The translations under genes and the position numbers were made by a program. From assembly GCA_023390335.1 (NCBI GenBank), contig JAEWCZ010000069.1, forward strand, positions 62,001 through 126,000: DNA of 64,000 nucleotides, in the 5' to 3' direction. This DNA comes from Bacillota bacterium. Lineage in GTDB: Bacteria; Bacillota; Clostridia; Acetivibrionales; DSM-1351. The notes under the pieces were generated by a model. That model made no database searches. It was given only the letters and a program-made list of their open reading frames with translations, and had not been told where the DNA came from. Positions 43,584 through 52,120 of the stretch are shown here, one piece after another (positions within the stretch are counted from its first letter, which is position 1; each line of letters starts with the position of its first letter).

Positions 43584-44180
43584 ATGAAAAACATTAAAGG
43601 TAGTTTTACCGTTGAAGCTTCACTAGTTTTTTCAGTAGTTTTTCTTATATTAGCTGCATTTGTATACTTGTTTGTAATAATGTATCAATATGTGAATGTA
43701 CAAAGCATAGCTGATGAAGCTGCAACAAAAGGAGCTTACTATTATGTTAATCAAGCAGGGGAAAATTACTATTCACATAAAACAAGTGAAATGTACTGGA
43801 GAATTTATGATACAAATAAAAACATAAAAATATCAAAAATTAGTAATTATGTAAACGATTTATTAGATAAATCTACGTTTCGGACAGAAAATAATATCTC
43901 TGTGAATACCTATAACAAAATTCTTATGAGAAATCTTCAGATAGAAATTCAAGAGAATTACCCTCTCCCTATCGGCAACATGTTTGATATTTTTGGTTTG
44001 TCCCCGGTACTAAGTCTTAAAGCTGTGTCTAATTTACCACTTAACGACAATGCAGAATTTATAAGAAACATGGATATTGTGAAAGACATCTGTAGTTGTA
44101 TTCAAAACAGTGATAATAAATGGATTGGAGAGGGCTCAGAGCTGGGTGATATACTTGGAAAACTGTTGGAGAAAAACTAA
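43584..44180 (+). CDS. TadE-like pseudopilin
   Basis: A 198-residue protein with a prepilin-type leader: MKNIKG then SFTVEASLVFSVVFLILAAFVYLFV, with Glu at mature position 5 and a long hydrophobic helix. The remaining ~150 residues are extracytoplasmic. TadE/TadF pseudopilins are processed by the Tad prepilin peptidase and are needed for fibre assembly in Actinobacillus. It lies 10 bp after the pilin gene. The stop is 13 bp before the next start. Confidence 0.82.
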   Translation: MKNIKGSFTVEASLVFSVVFLILAAFVYLFVIMYQYVNVQSIADEAATKGAYYYVNQAGENYYSHKTSEMYWRIYDTNKNIKISKISNYVNDLLDKSTFRTENNISVNTYNKILMRNLQIEIQENYPLPIGNMFDIFGLSPVLSLKAVSNLPLNDNAEFIRNMDIVKDICSCIQNSDNKWIGEGSELGDILGKLLEKN

Positions 44181-44193
44181 AGGGGAAATTATT

Positions 44194-46338
44194 GTGGCAA
44201 ATCAAAAAACTAAAGGTGCAATAACAGTATTTTTATGCATAGTTTTGTCTGCGGTATTTCTGGTTATTGGAACATTTACTGATGGTGCCAGACTCAGGCT
44301 TGCTCATTCACACGTGCAAAGGGCAAATAAATCTGCCCTTTCCTCAGTACTTGCAAATTATAACAATGAACTAAAAGATGAGTATGGACTGTTTGGAGTA
44401 TACATAGATGATGACTCAATACTGGAAACTTTTGAAGAGTATTTCCGTAAAAACCTTGGAATCGTTGGTGAAGGAAAATCTATGTATGACTTTTGTATAG
44501 AGAACATTAAAATTGCCAATTCATACAGTCTTGAGAGTAATGATGTATTTGAAAAACAGATAATGGAGTTTATGAAGTACAGGGCACCGTTTGAACTGGC
44601 GACTGAACTTGTTGAAAAGGTAAAGGGAATCAAGAACATATCAAAAGGGTCAGATGTATACAGTCGGAAAATACAGACGGACAAGCAGGCGGCGGAAATA
44701 GGAGAAATACAGCTTTTACTTGAGAATCAAACAAAAAGAATAAATGAATCAAATCTTCCTGTTCGATTAACTGAACTTAAAGATGAAATAAAAAATCAAA
44801 ATGAAGTTCTTAAAGAAAAAAAGATAAGTATACAAAATCTCGAAACCGCTTTTAGTATAGAAACTGATATAAAGAAAAAACAGGACATAGGGAGATTACT
44901 TCAAAAAGCACAGGAGGAAATCCAAGGCATAAATAACACAATAAATAGTATAAAAAATAGTATTCTTGAGAGGGTAAATGAATTCAAAGCACTTAACTCC
45001 GAAGCTATTACAGAAGTCACTGCCATTGAGGATAAGAAAAAAGTACTTTGTAAAAGAATTGATGGAGAAATAAAACAATTGGAAGAAAACCTTGAGGGAA
45101 TCCAAGAACTTGAGATCTCCTACAAAAACAGTATGAACGAAATGAAAAGCATGGTGGTGCAAGACAACTCAGAGTCTCTGCTGGGGAGCTTTAATCAGAA
45201 TATTCAAAATTGCGATAAAATATTGAATTCAGTGGATAAAGAAGAGGATTTTCTAAATTCACTGAATAAACTCCCAACAACCAATATTGCAGAGTATTCT
45301 TTTAGTAAAGCGCCAGCTTCCTATTCAAAAGATAAGGACAACCGGAAGCTAGCCACTGAAGCTCTAAAAGTTGCATTCGAAACGGACGAAGATTTAAAAA
45401 AAATACCAGAGGACATGATGAAGTATCTACCATCCCAAAAGTCCGGTTTCAAAGAGGACGCAGAAGCCCGAAGTTGGGATAGTATGGACTTTGAAGATGA
45501 AAGCTGTGCAGTTGATAATTTAAACTATATAGCAGGTAAAGATAATATATTGAGTGACATAGTTGAAAAAATATCAGAAGAACTTTTTTTTAACGAGTAC
45601 ATTATGGGAACCTTTAAACATGGAGTACCTATTTTGAAAGGTCAAACAGAGAAAGATGCCTACAATTTGAGGTCAAAAGATAAATCAAAAAAAACATCTT
45701 TTTTTACAAACTTTGAGGTGGAATATGTAATAAATGGAAATAAAGATGAAGCAGTAAATTCAATGTTAACCAAATCAGAAATAATGGCAATAAGACTCAT
45801 TTCAAATGTACTGCACATATATGCAGATAGTTCAAAAACTGCCAGAGTAACAAGTCTTGCGGCAGCATTAAGCGCTTGGTGTGCCGGCCTGTCAACACCA
45901 CTAATTCAAACAATGCTTATTTTTTCCTGGGCAACTTTCGAATCACTATATGACATTAGCATACTTGAAAAAGGAGGAGAAATTCCACTGTTTAAGACTA
46001 ATGACCAGTGGATGACCGATATTTCGGGAACTGTAGGGAAGAAAAATTCAAATAAAGCTAACAATGACATCTTATGTCTTTGTTATCACGATTATTTAAA
46101 AATATTGCTTCTAACTATGAATAACGATAAAAAGCTTACCAGGGTACAAGACCTTGTCCAGCTAAACAAAAGTGTTACGAGTCCCGGATTTCTTCTGGAA
46201 GATTGCAAGGTGTTTTTTAAAGCTGATACAGAGGTTTCCATAAAAAACCTATTTGTTACATTTCCGATGTTTACGGCTGCTTCCAGAAAAAAAATTAGTC
46301 GGTCTTATATAAATGAAAGTATGTACCTTGGGTATTAA
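44194..46338 (+). CDS. TadG-like protein (DUF5702) with long coiled coil
   Basis: A 714-residue protein. The N-terminus has a TadG/TadE-like membrane anchor (KTKGAITVFLCIVLSAVF) and the conserved block DGARLRLAHSHVQRANKSALSS with YNNELKDEYGLFG near 60-80, typical of DUF5702 proteins in clostridial Tad loci. A long coiled coil occupies about residues 165-330 (ESNLPVRLTELKDEIKNQN onward). A C-terminal helix lies near residue 560-590. Unlike its neighbours it has Phe where the pilin leader has Glu5, so leader-peptidase processing and N-methylation are uncertain. GTG at 44194 follows AGGGG; longer in-frame versions would overlap the previous gene. It may be a surface or tip component; function is unproven. 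Confidence 0.75.
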   Translation: MANQKTKGAITVFLCIVLSAVFLVIGTFTDGARLRLAHSHVQRANKSALSSVLANYNNELKDEYGLFGVYIDDDSILETFEEYFRKNLGIVGEGKSMYDFCIENIKIANSYSLESNDVFEKQIMEFMKYRAPFELATELVEKVKGIKNISKGSDVYSRKIQTDKQAAEIGEIQLLLENQTKRINESNLPVRLTELKDEIKNQNEVLKEKKISIQNLETAFSIETDIKKKQDIGRLLQKAQEEIQGINNTINSIKNSILERVNEFKALNSEAITEVTAIEDKKKVLCKRIDGEIKQLEENLEGIQELEISYKNSMNEMKSMVVQDNSESLLGSFNQNIQNCDKILNSVDKEEDFLNSLNKLPTTNIAEYSFSKAPASYSKDKDNRKLATEALKVAFETDEDLKKIPEDMMKYLPSQKSGFKEDAEARSWDSMDFEDESCAVDNLNYIAGKDNILSDIVEKISEELFFNEYIMGTFKHGVPILKGQTEKDAYNLRSKDKSKKTSFFTNFEVEYVINGNKDEAVNSMLTKSEIMAIRLISNVLHIYADSSKTARVTSLAAALSAWCAGLSTPLIQTMLIFSWATFESLYDISILEKGGEIPLFKTNDQWMTDISGTVGKKNSNKANNDILCLCYHDYLKILLLTMNNDKKLTRVQDLVQLNKSVTSPGFLLEDCKVFFKADTEVSIKNLFVTFPMFTAASRKKISRSYINESMYLGY

Positions 46339-46359
46339 GGGGGGCTACGTCTGAAAAGA

Positions 46360-47412
46360 ATGGGAAAATGTGACAGAGGTTCTATTACAGTGGAAGCTGC
46401 AATATGTTTACCATTTTTTATAATTACTGTAATATCATTTGTTTTTTTAATAAAGGTTTATTATGCACATGAGATAATTCAGCATGGTATAACAGGGGCA
46501 TGTGATGAAATGAGTGTCTACAGTCTGATATATTATAGTACAAATGCAGAGGAACTGGTAGGGGGCTTAGAAGAGTTCTGCAATTCCGATAAAGTAAACA
46601 ATGCATTTGAAAATACAGGGTTGTTACAATATATTCGTGAACTTGGAAAGGATGCCACGGATTATGTCAGGGCACAGGCAGTATTGATTCCGATTACAAA
46701 AATACTTTTTAGAGAACACCTTGGTACTTCATCAGATAAAGCAGATATTAGACTGAAGAATTTAAACATTTCTTATGGATTAGGGGGAATAGACTTTTCT
46801 CGCAGTAGAATGCTTGCTGACGGTAAGAGTGTAGATATTGTTGCGGAGTATAAGCTGGAATTTCCGTTTCTTGCACAATTGTTTCCCGGGATTAAAATAA
46901 CTCAGACTGCATCTGCTTGCGTTTGGGCGGGAGAAGATGGCGTAAGTTCACTAAAAGGTGACAATGAAGAAAATGAACAAAGTGTGTGGAATTTGGAGAA
47001 TATTAAAAGAGGCCGGGAAATACGAAGGCTTCAGGGAGCAAACCTGCCTTTCAACTTTCCCGTAATTTCAAAATATGAAAATGGGACAGCTACTAGTATT
47101 AAAAGCCTTAATCTTGACGAAGCATATTATCATAACACTACGAATCTTCAAAACAAATTAAAGGGGTATATCAGAAAACTTCAAGAGTTTAATGGTGGGA
47201 AAAGCGGCTCAGTCACAATAGACGGAAACCAAATTTTAAAAAAGGAGCTAATATTGGTGGTACCTGAAACGGATATTTCGGCTACCCAGCAGCAAACCCT
47301 GAATAAATGTATAGATATTGCCAGGGAACAAGGTATAAGTCTAAAAATAGTAAAGGCTTATGGTAAACAAAATAGTGATAAAAATGGGGTAGACAATGGA
47401 AAAGGTAATTGA
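46360..47412 (+). CDS. TadE-like pseudopilin, long form
   Basis: A 350-residue protein with a prepilin leader MGKCDRG followed by SITVEAAICLPFFIITVISF (Glu5 present) and a ~300-residue extracytoplasmic part with no recognised domain. ATG at 46360 is 15 bases from the strong GGGGGG run, which is too far; a CTG at 46351, six bases from it, would add MKR and could be the true start. Such long TadE-like proteins are common minor components in Gram-positive Tad loci. The final codons overlap the next gene by 17 bp. Confidence 0.75.
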   Translation: MGKCDRGSITVEAAICLPFFIITVISFVFLIKVYYAHEIIQHGITGACDEMSVYSLIYYSTNAEELVGGLEEFCNSDKVNNAFENTGLLQYIRELGKDATDYVRAQAVLIPITKILFREHLGTSSDKADIRLKNLNISYGLGGIDFSRSRMLADGKSVDIVAEYKLEFPFLAQLFPGIKITQTASACVWAGEDGVSSLKGDNEENEQSVWNLENIKRGREIRRLQGANLPFNFPVISKYENGTATSIKSLNLDEAYYHNTTNLQNKLKGYIRKLQEFNGGKSGSVTIDGNQILKKELILVVPETDISATQQQTLNKCIDIAREQGISLKIVKAYGKQNSDKNGVDNGKGN

Positions 47413-47950
47413 GACTAACAATGCTAAATTAATAAAATTAATAGCTTTTATAATTTGTATAGCCATTTGGACAGCGGGTACTGTCGTAACAGTCAGTTTA
47501 TTTAATATGTCTAAGCAGTCAGTTGCTATAGAGGTTTTATTGGTTGTTCAGCTTTTAGCGGCACTATGGGATATAAATAGTATGACAATCCCATTAAAGA
47601 TTACTGTCCCGGCAATCCTTACGGGAGCGGGTATTATGTCAGTTACAGGAAGAATTATAGAGGGAACGTCAGCTGCAATTATTTCGTTTGTTCTTATGAA
47701 GCTTTTGTCTATAATATCCCGAAATCAGGTTGGGGGTGGAGATATTGCAATCATGACTGTAACGGGACTGTTTACCGGAATCAGCACTTTAATTTCAATA
47801 CTGTTTACTTCTGTAACTTTAGCGGGGCTATTCTCTATCATTTTTATTGTAAGTAAAAAAGCAAATAAGAAGACTGAGATACCTTTTGCTCCATTTATAC
47901 TTGCTGCAACAGTATTGTTGGTGTTTGTCGGTTATGTACAATATTTATAA
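47396..47950 (+). CDS. Prepilin peptidase, TadV/CpaA-like (A24 family), first copy
   Basis: A 184-residue polytopic membrane protein with about five to six helices. The two catalytic aspartates of A24 peptidases are visible: WDINSMTIPLKIT near residue 60 and QVGGGDIAIMT near 117, followed by the PFAPFILAA segment near 167. Such enzymes cleave the pilin leader after Gly and may N-methylate the new end. It lacks the cytoplasmic methyltransferase domain of PilD, as do other Tad peptidases. It overlaps the preceding pseudopilin gene by 17 bp. A second A24 peptidase lies at 49407. Confidence 0.82.
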   Translation: MEKVIETNNAKLIKLIAFIICIAIWTAGTVVTVSLFNMSKQSVAIEVLLVVQLLAALWDINSMTIPLKITVPAILTGAGIMSVTGRIIEGTSAAIISFVLMKLLSIISRNQVGGGDIAIMTVTGLFTGISTLISILFTSVTLAGLFSIIFIVSKKANKKTEIPFAPFILAATVLLVFVGYVQYL

Positions 47951-47973
47951 ATAATAAACTCGGGGTGATGAAA

Positions 47974-49371
47974 TTGAACGGAATGCTTGAACAAAATTAT
48001 GATATTAATTATGAGAATGATTCAACTTCAAATTATCTGGTTTTAAGGCCTAAAAATGATAGAAAATTAATAGAATATCAGGTTCAAATGTTGCTGAATA
48101 ACAAGATACACGGGCTTCTTAGCTTTCATATAAATTCTGTTGGCAACCATGTAAATTGCTTTTATGATATTACTTCTAAATGCACACTGGTTAATATAAT
48201 GAACCGAAAAAAGTATAATCGCTACGAATTTTTACTATCGATGCTAATGATTACAAAAAGTATAATGGGAATTAAGGATTATTTATTAAATGATACTAAC
48301 CTCCTTTTAGACGAAAATAATATTTATGTTGACCCAGAAACTATGAACTTATTTTTTGTATATTTACCTTTCCAAAACAATTCAAACGACATCAAAACCT
48401 TTTTACTCAATATAATTATAAAACTAGTCAAGTTTCAGGAAGAAGACTGCGATAATTATATACAGAAGATTCTGGAGAACATTAAAAGTGAAATGTTTAA
48501 TCTGATCTGCCTGAAAGAATTACTAGAAAACCTGTTGGGTCAGGATATCAAAAGGGATACATCCTGTGAAAGCACTAATATTTCAGATAAGCAGGAAACT
48601 GAAAAGCCAAAAGCTCAAATTAAAAGAGGAGACGTAAAAATACCGAATTTACCAGCAGAAGAATGTTCCAATATAAACGTAAACATAAAATCTAAAGATT
48701 CCTCTAAAACATTCAGTAAAATAAGCCTTACACAAATAATTCTACAGCCTATTCTTTTAATAGTACTCATTACAATTTTATCAAGTAACTTTGTAAGAAT
48801 TTCAGAAAATCCAAAAACAACTGGCATAATTTTATCATTAATATTTATAGGATTAGATATCCTCGCAATAAGAATCCTTAATGAAAAGAAAACTGAAAGC
48901 TCTGAAAGCTATACGCCTTTCCAGTACATTACAGAAAAAATGCGTGCAAACAGTTTGGTACAGTCTAAAACGCCAACCACACTTAAAGATAATAAAAAGT
49001 TTGAAGAAATAAATATGGAAAAAGAAAACTGCAGTGGTGGTGAAACGATCATTCTTAGGAAAAGTGAACCTAAAGACACACCATACTTGCAAGCAATAGA
49101 GGGCGAGGACATTATAAAAGTTGACAAAAAAAGCACTTTAGTAGGTAGAATGGGAAGTTTTGTAGATTATATAATAGGCAATAATGCTGTGGGAAAAGTG
49201 CATGCAGAAATTTTATACGAAGATGAATCATATTTTATTATGGACTGTAGTTCAAGAAATGGAACTTTTCTCAACGATGATAGGATAAAACCAAATACAA
49301 AAATGAAAATCAACGAAAATGATGTTGTTCGATTTGCAAACAAGGAATTTATTTTTATAATTCCAAATTAG
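47974..49371 (+). CDS. FHA-domain membrane protein (DUF6382-type N-terminus)
   Basis: A 465-residue protein. The N-terminal ~190 residues form an alpha/beta domain of the DUF6382 type, followed by a polar linker, two adjacent membrane helices (about residues 255-300), another linker, and a C-terminal FHA domain (VGRMGSFVDYIIGNNAVGK, SRNGTFLNDDRI) that binds phosphothreonine. This suggests control of the Tad machine by Ser/Thr phosphorylation, a pattern seen in some Gram-positive Tad loci. The start is ambiguous: ATG at 47968 overlaps GGGGTGA, while TTG at 47974 has better spacing. Kinase and phosphatase genes are not in the window. Confidence 0.82.
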   Translation: MNGMLEQNYDINYENDSTSNYLVLRPKNDRKLIEYQVQMLLNNKIHGLLSFHINSVGNHVNCFYDITSKCTLVNIMNRKKYNRYEFLLSMLMITKSIMGIKDYLLNDTNLLLDENNIYVDPETMNLFFVYLPFQNNSNDIKTFLLNIIIKLVKFQEEDCDNYIQKILENIKSEMFNLICLKELLENLLGQDIKRDTSCESTNISDKQETEKPKAQIKRGDVKIPNLPAEECSNINVNIKSKDSSKTFSKISLTQIILQPILLIVLITILSSNFVRISENPKTTGIILSLIFIGLDILAIRILNEKKTESSESYTPFQYITEKMRANSLVQSKTPTTLKDNKKFEEINMEKENCSGGETIILRKSEPKDTPYLQAIEGEDIIKVDKKSTLVGRMGSFVDYIIGNNAVGKVHAEILYEDESYFIMDCSSRNGTFLNDDRIKPNTKMKINENDVVRFANKEFIFIIPN

Positions 49372-49406
49372 TAACTTAAATTAATATTAAAGAAATAGGA
49401 AATTAC

Positions 49407-49910
49407 ATGATCAAGTACATAATTCTGTTTTTTGTATTACTGCTTTCAGTAGTAAGTGACCTAAGAACTTCAAAAATTAGAAATATATATACAATATCAG
49501 CTATCTTCGCGGGAATTTTAATAAATACATATCTTTCAGGGATATACGGTTTAAAGGAAAGTGTAAAGGGTGTGATACTCCCGGTATTGATATTAGGAAT
49601 CTTTTTTTGTGCAAGGCTTATAGGAGCCGGGGATATAAAACTCTACTCAAGCATTGGAGCTATTTTTGGCATAGACTTTGTAATTATGGCATTTTCGTAC
49701 TCTTTTTTGATTTGCGGTTTATATTCATTAATAAAAATCTCTATAAAGAGGAATTTAATAAACGTATTTGTTTCATTTACAAAGGAATTAAAACTATGTT
49801 TTATTACACAGAATTTTTCAGCTTTTGAAAATAAAACAACCCGAACATATGTCAGAATGTCTCCTGCAATTGCAGCGGGTTGTATTTTTGAGATACTATT
49901 AACTTTATAA
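49407..49910 (+). CDS. Prepilin peptidase, TadV/CpaA-like (A24 family), second copy
   Basis: A 167-residue polytopic protein with the two catalytic aspartates in VVSDLRTSKIRN near residue 17 and IGAGDIKLYSSIG near 72, typical of CpaA. It is shorter and begins closer to the first aspartate than the copy at 47396, and the two differ in sequence. One may process the Flp pilin and the other the TadE-type pseudopilins. ATG follows AATAGGAAATTAC, a weak binding site. It is the last gene of the operon; its final six bases overlap the 3' end of the convergent patatin gene. Confidence 0.9.
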   Translation: MIKYIILFFVLLLSVVSDLRTSKIRNIYTISAIFAGILINTYLSGIYGLKESVKGVILPVLILGIFFCARLIGAGDIKLYSSIGAIFGIDFVIMAFSYSFLICGLYSLIKISIKRNLINVFVSFTKELKLCFITQNFSAFENKTTRTYVRMSPAIAAGCIFEILLTL

Positions 49911-50774
49911 TAAAGAAAAATTAGAGCAGTCCTCACAAAAACGAGTTAATGCTGAGACTTTTTCTTCAGCGTCTTTATACCCTTCGTCATAGAGTTTTTT
50001 AAGATTTTCAGGATTCCTTTCAAATCTTGAGATTTCAATCGGCTTTTTAGGCCTGATTATAACTGCTTTATTTTCTCCTTCAAGTTTTTCTGCTAACATT
50101 ACACTCTCATTATAGTGAATATGCCTATTTTTAATTGCTTCTGCCAGATTAGGGTATTTTTTAAGCTTTAGTTTACACAGGGGATACAATTTATTGGGCT
50201 TTTTTTCATATCCCATATGTCTGGTAAGAATAATAACCTGCTTTTCAAATCCGTTATTGACAGAGTAGTGAACAGGAATTGAGTCCGAAGGGCCCCCGTC
50301 AACAAGTTTTCTTCCTGCAACTTCAACAATGGGAGAAAGCAAAGGAATTGAACTTGAAGCTATTACGTAAACATCATCGACTCTCATATCTTTAACAGGA
50401 GCATAATAACTCTTACCTGTTTCACAGTCGGTAGATACCACTGTCAGCCTGCAGTCAGAGCTTTTAAATTTATCGTAATCAAAAGGAAGAAGTTTGTTAG
50501 GAATATCGTCAAAAAGAAAATCCATATTAAAAATAGAACCTCTTGTTAAAAGCCCCATTATACTGACATAACGCTTATCATTGCAATACCCTGCATTAAT
50601 ATCAAGATTTCGGCCACGCTGACCTGTAATATAAGAAACCGAATTGCAGGCTCCTGCCGATACACCTAAGATGTCCTTAAAAAACATTTTATGGTCAAGA
50701 AAGCAGTCCAAAACACCTGCTGTATACAACCCACGCATACCTCCGCCTTCAAGGATTAAATTTACTTTAGCCAT
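49905..50774 (-). CDS. Patatin-like phospholipase
   Basis: A 289-residue lipid acyl hydrolase of the patatin family (RssA/YjjU-like). The oxyanion loop LEGGGMRGLYTAGVLD, the nucleophile elbow GVSAGACNS (Ser40 approximately) and the catalytic DGGPSDSIPVHY near 165 give a complete Ser-Asp dyad. No signal peptide, so it should act inside the cell on membrane lipids or acyl esters. It is convergent with the Tad operon, overlapping its last gene by six bases, and divergent from yjbQ. Confidence 0.92.
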   Translation of the reverse strand: MAKVNLILEGGGMRGLYTAGVLDCFLDHKMFFKDILGVSAGACNSVSYITGQRGRNLDINAGYCNDKRYVSIMGLLTRGSIFNMDFLFDDIPNKLLPFDYDKFKSSDCRLTVVSTDCETGKSYYAPVKDMRVDDVYVIASSSIPLLSPIVEVAGRKLVDGGPSDSIPVHYSVNNGFEKQVIILTRHMGYEKKPNKLYPLCKLKLKKYPNLAEAIKNRHIHYNESVMLAEKLEGENKAVIIRPKKPIEISRFERNPENLKKLYDEGYKDAEEKVSALTRFCEDCSNFSLL

Positions 50775-50815
50775 TAATGTATTACACTCCTTATATTCCC
50801 ATGTTGTTTTAAAGA

Positions 50816-50844
50816 ATTATATCTCTTTTTGACAATTCATTCAA
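50816..50844 (-). promoter_or_regulatory. Promoter of the patatin gene
   Basis: On the minus strand: TTGAAT (50844-50839), 17-bp spacer, TATAAT (50821-50816). It lies back-to-back with an extended -10 (TGATATAAT, 50858-50866) that would drive yjbQ on the plus strand. Confidence 0.65.
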
Positions 50845-50857
50845 TCCACCAAATATC

Positions 50858-50866
50858 TGATATAAT
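50858..50866 (+). promoter_or_regulatory. Extended -10 promoter of yjbQ
   Basis: TGATATAAT is a perfect extended -10, 50 bp before the ATG; the -35 region (CATTCA at 17 bp) is poor. Confidence 0.45.
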
Positions 50867-50916
50867 AAATTTAAAAGAAGTTTACTAAATTATTGTATTT
50901 TTTTGGAGGCTTTAGT

Positions 50917-51333
50917 ATGAAATCTTACAGAAAAGAGTTGTTTTTTAATGTATCAAGCAGAAGAGCTTATATAAATATAACTCAGCAGATTCAACAATGT
51001 ATTGACGAAAGCGGAATTAAAGAGGGTATGATCTTAGTTAATGCTATGAATATAACTGCAAGTGTATTTATAAACGATGATGAAGCGGGACTTCATGCAG
51101 ATTTTGAAAATTGGCTGGAAAAATTGGCGCCTGAAAAACCATATAGTCAATATAACCATAACGGTTATGAGGATAATGCCGATGCACATTTGAAGAGGCA
51201 GATAATGGGTAGGGAAGCGGTAATAGCAATTACTAAGGGCAAGTTAGATTTTGGAACCTGGGAACAGATTTTTTATGGTGAGTATGACGGTAAAAGAGAA
51301 AAAAGGGTACTTGTAAAAATTATCGGGGAATAA
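50917..51333 (+). CDS. YjbQ family protein (UPF0047)
   Basis: A 138-residue, single-domain protein of the YjbQ family, small trimeric proteins with a metal-binding histidine cluster; some are reported to have weak thiamine-phosphate synthase activity. Visible are MILVNAMNITASVFINDDE near 38, HADFENWLEKL near 60, the HNGYEDNADAHLKRQIMG motif near 84 and the C-terminal GTWEQIFYGEYDG. ATG at 50917 follows GGAGG. It precedes an unknown gene by about 55 bp; physiological role is not established. Confidence 0.92.
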   Translation: MKSYRKELFFNVSSRRAYINITQQIQQCIDESGIKEGMILVNAMNITASVFINDDEAGLHADFENWLEKLAPEKPYSQYNHNGYEDNADAHLKRQIMGREAVIAITKGKLDFGTWEQIFYGEYDGKREKRVLVKIIGE

Positions 51334-51387
51334 AAATTCTTTGAATGGGACATTTTTAATATATGTTGAATTCAAAGAGGTAAACCA

Positions 51388-52113
51388 ATGATAAATCAGG
51401 AAATTAAAGAACTTCTTACACAATGCGGAATAGAAAAAGAAATGGAGGCGTTGGAAGGCTGCTTTTCCGATTATTCCTCCAGATTCATTCACAAGATGTA
51501 TCCTATGCCTGAACATACAGAGAACATGGTGGGTAGAAATAGCCTGCATTATATTCAACTGGCATTGTGCAGGTCAAAATTACTGACGGATGGTATAATT
51601 ACCTCACTTAATGCAAAAAATGGACTGCTGGCAATGCTTTCCTCCAGAGCACATTTGGAGGTAACAGGAGCTTTGGCATTTTTTCTGAAAAAATTGAAAA
51701 ATTATTATAATGGTACAATATCCTTTGAAATACTAAATGAAGCTATTCAAAGATTAATTTTGGGTACTAAAACACAGGAATTATCCGAAAATGCTCCTGC
51801 ACCTGTAAATGTAATGACCCTGATTGAAGCTGCTGACGAGTATCTGAGCAAAACAAAAAATAGCAATATAAAGGAATTCATGGAGAACTATAACTACCTG
51901 TCAGAATACTGTCACCCCGATTTTTTTGGCATAACTATGCAAAGCAGAATTAATAATGCCGGAATCACAACATATAGCTTTTTTAATCATTTAAATGAAC
52001 AGGATTTTACCTTTTTAAGCAGCCTTTTATCAAGTGCATCAACGTTTTTTCTTCTATATGACAGTATTCTTGGACTACTGAGAGAAAATGAAAGACTTCC
52101 GGAATATGAATGA
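51388..52113 (+). CDS. Conserved-looking protein of unknown function
   Basis: A 241-residue, probably cytoplasmic, helix-rich protein that I do not recognise. There is no signal peptide; moderate hydrophobic stretches near 75-95 and 210-230 are amphipathic rather than clear membrane helices. A string of Arg, His and Tyr in the first half (SSRFIHKMYPMPEH, SSRAHLEVTGALAFF) and NYNYLSEYCHPDFFG near 170 look like helical-bundle motifs seen in DUF5677-type proteins, but the match is tentative. ATG follows AAAGAGG. It lies 55 bp after yjbQ and converges on dCMP deaminase with only 7 bp between stops. Confidence 0.7.
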   Translation: MINQEIKELLTQCGIEKEMEALEGCFSDYSSRFIHKMYPMPEHTENMVGRNSLHYIQLALCRSKLLTDGIITSLNAKNGLLAMLSSRAHLEVTGALAFFLKKLKNYYNGTISFEILNEAIQRLILGTKTQELSENAPAPVNVMTLIEAADEYLSKTKNSNIKEFMENYNYLSEYCHPDFFGITMQSRINNAGITTYSFFNHLNEQDFTFLSSLLSSASTFFLLYDSILGLLRENERLPEYE

Positions 52114-52120
52114 CATTCCC

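Noticed and set aside
50829..50866. TTGACA followed by TATAAT upstream of yjbQ
   Set aside because: The spacer is 26 bp, too long for a sigma-A promoter; the TATAAT is better explained as an extended -10.
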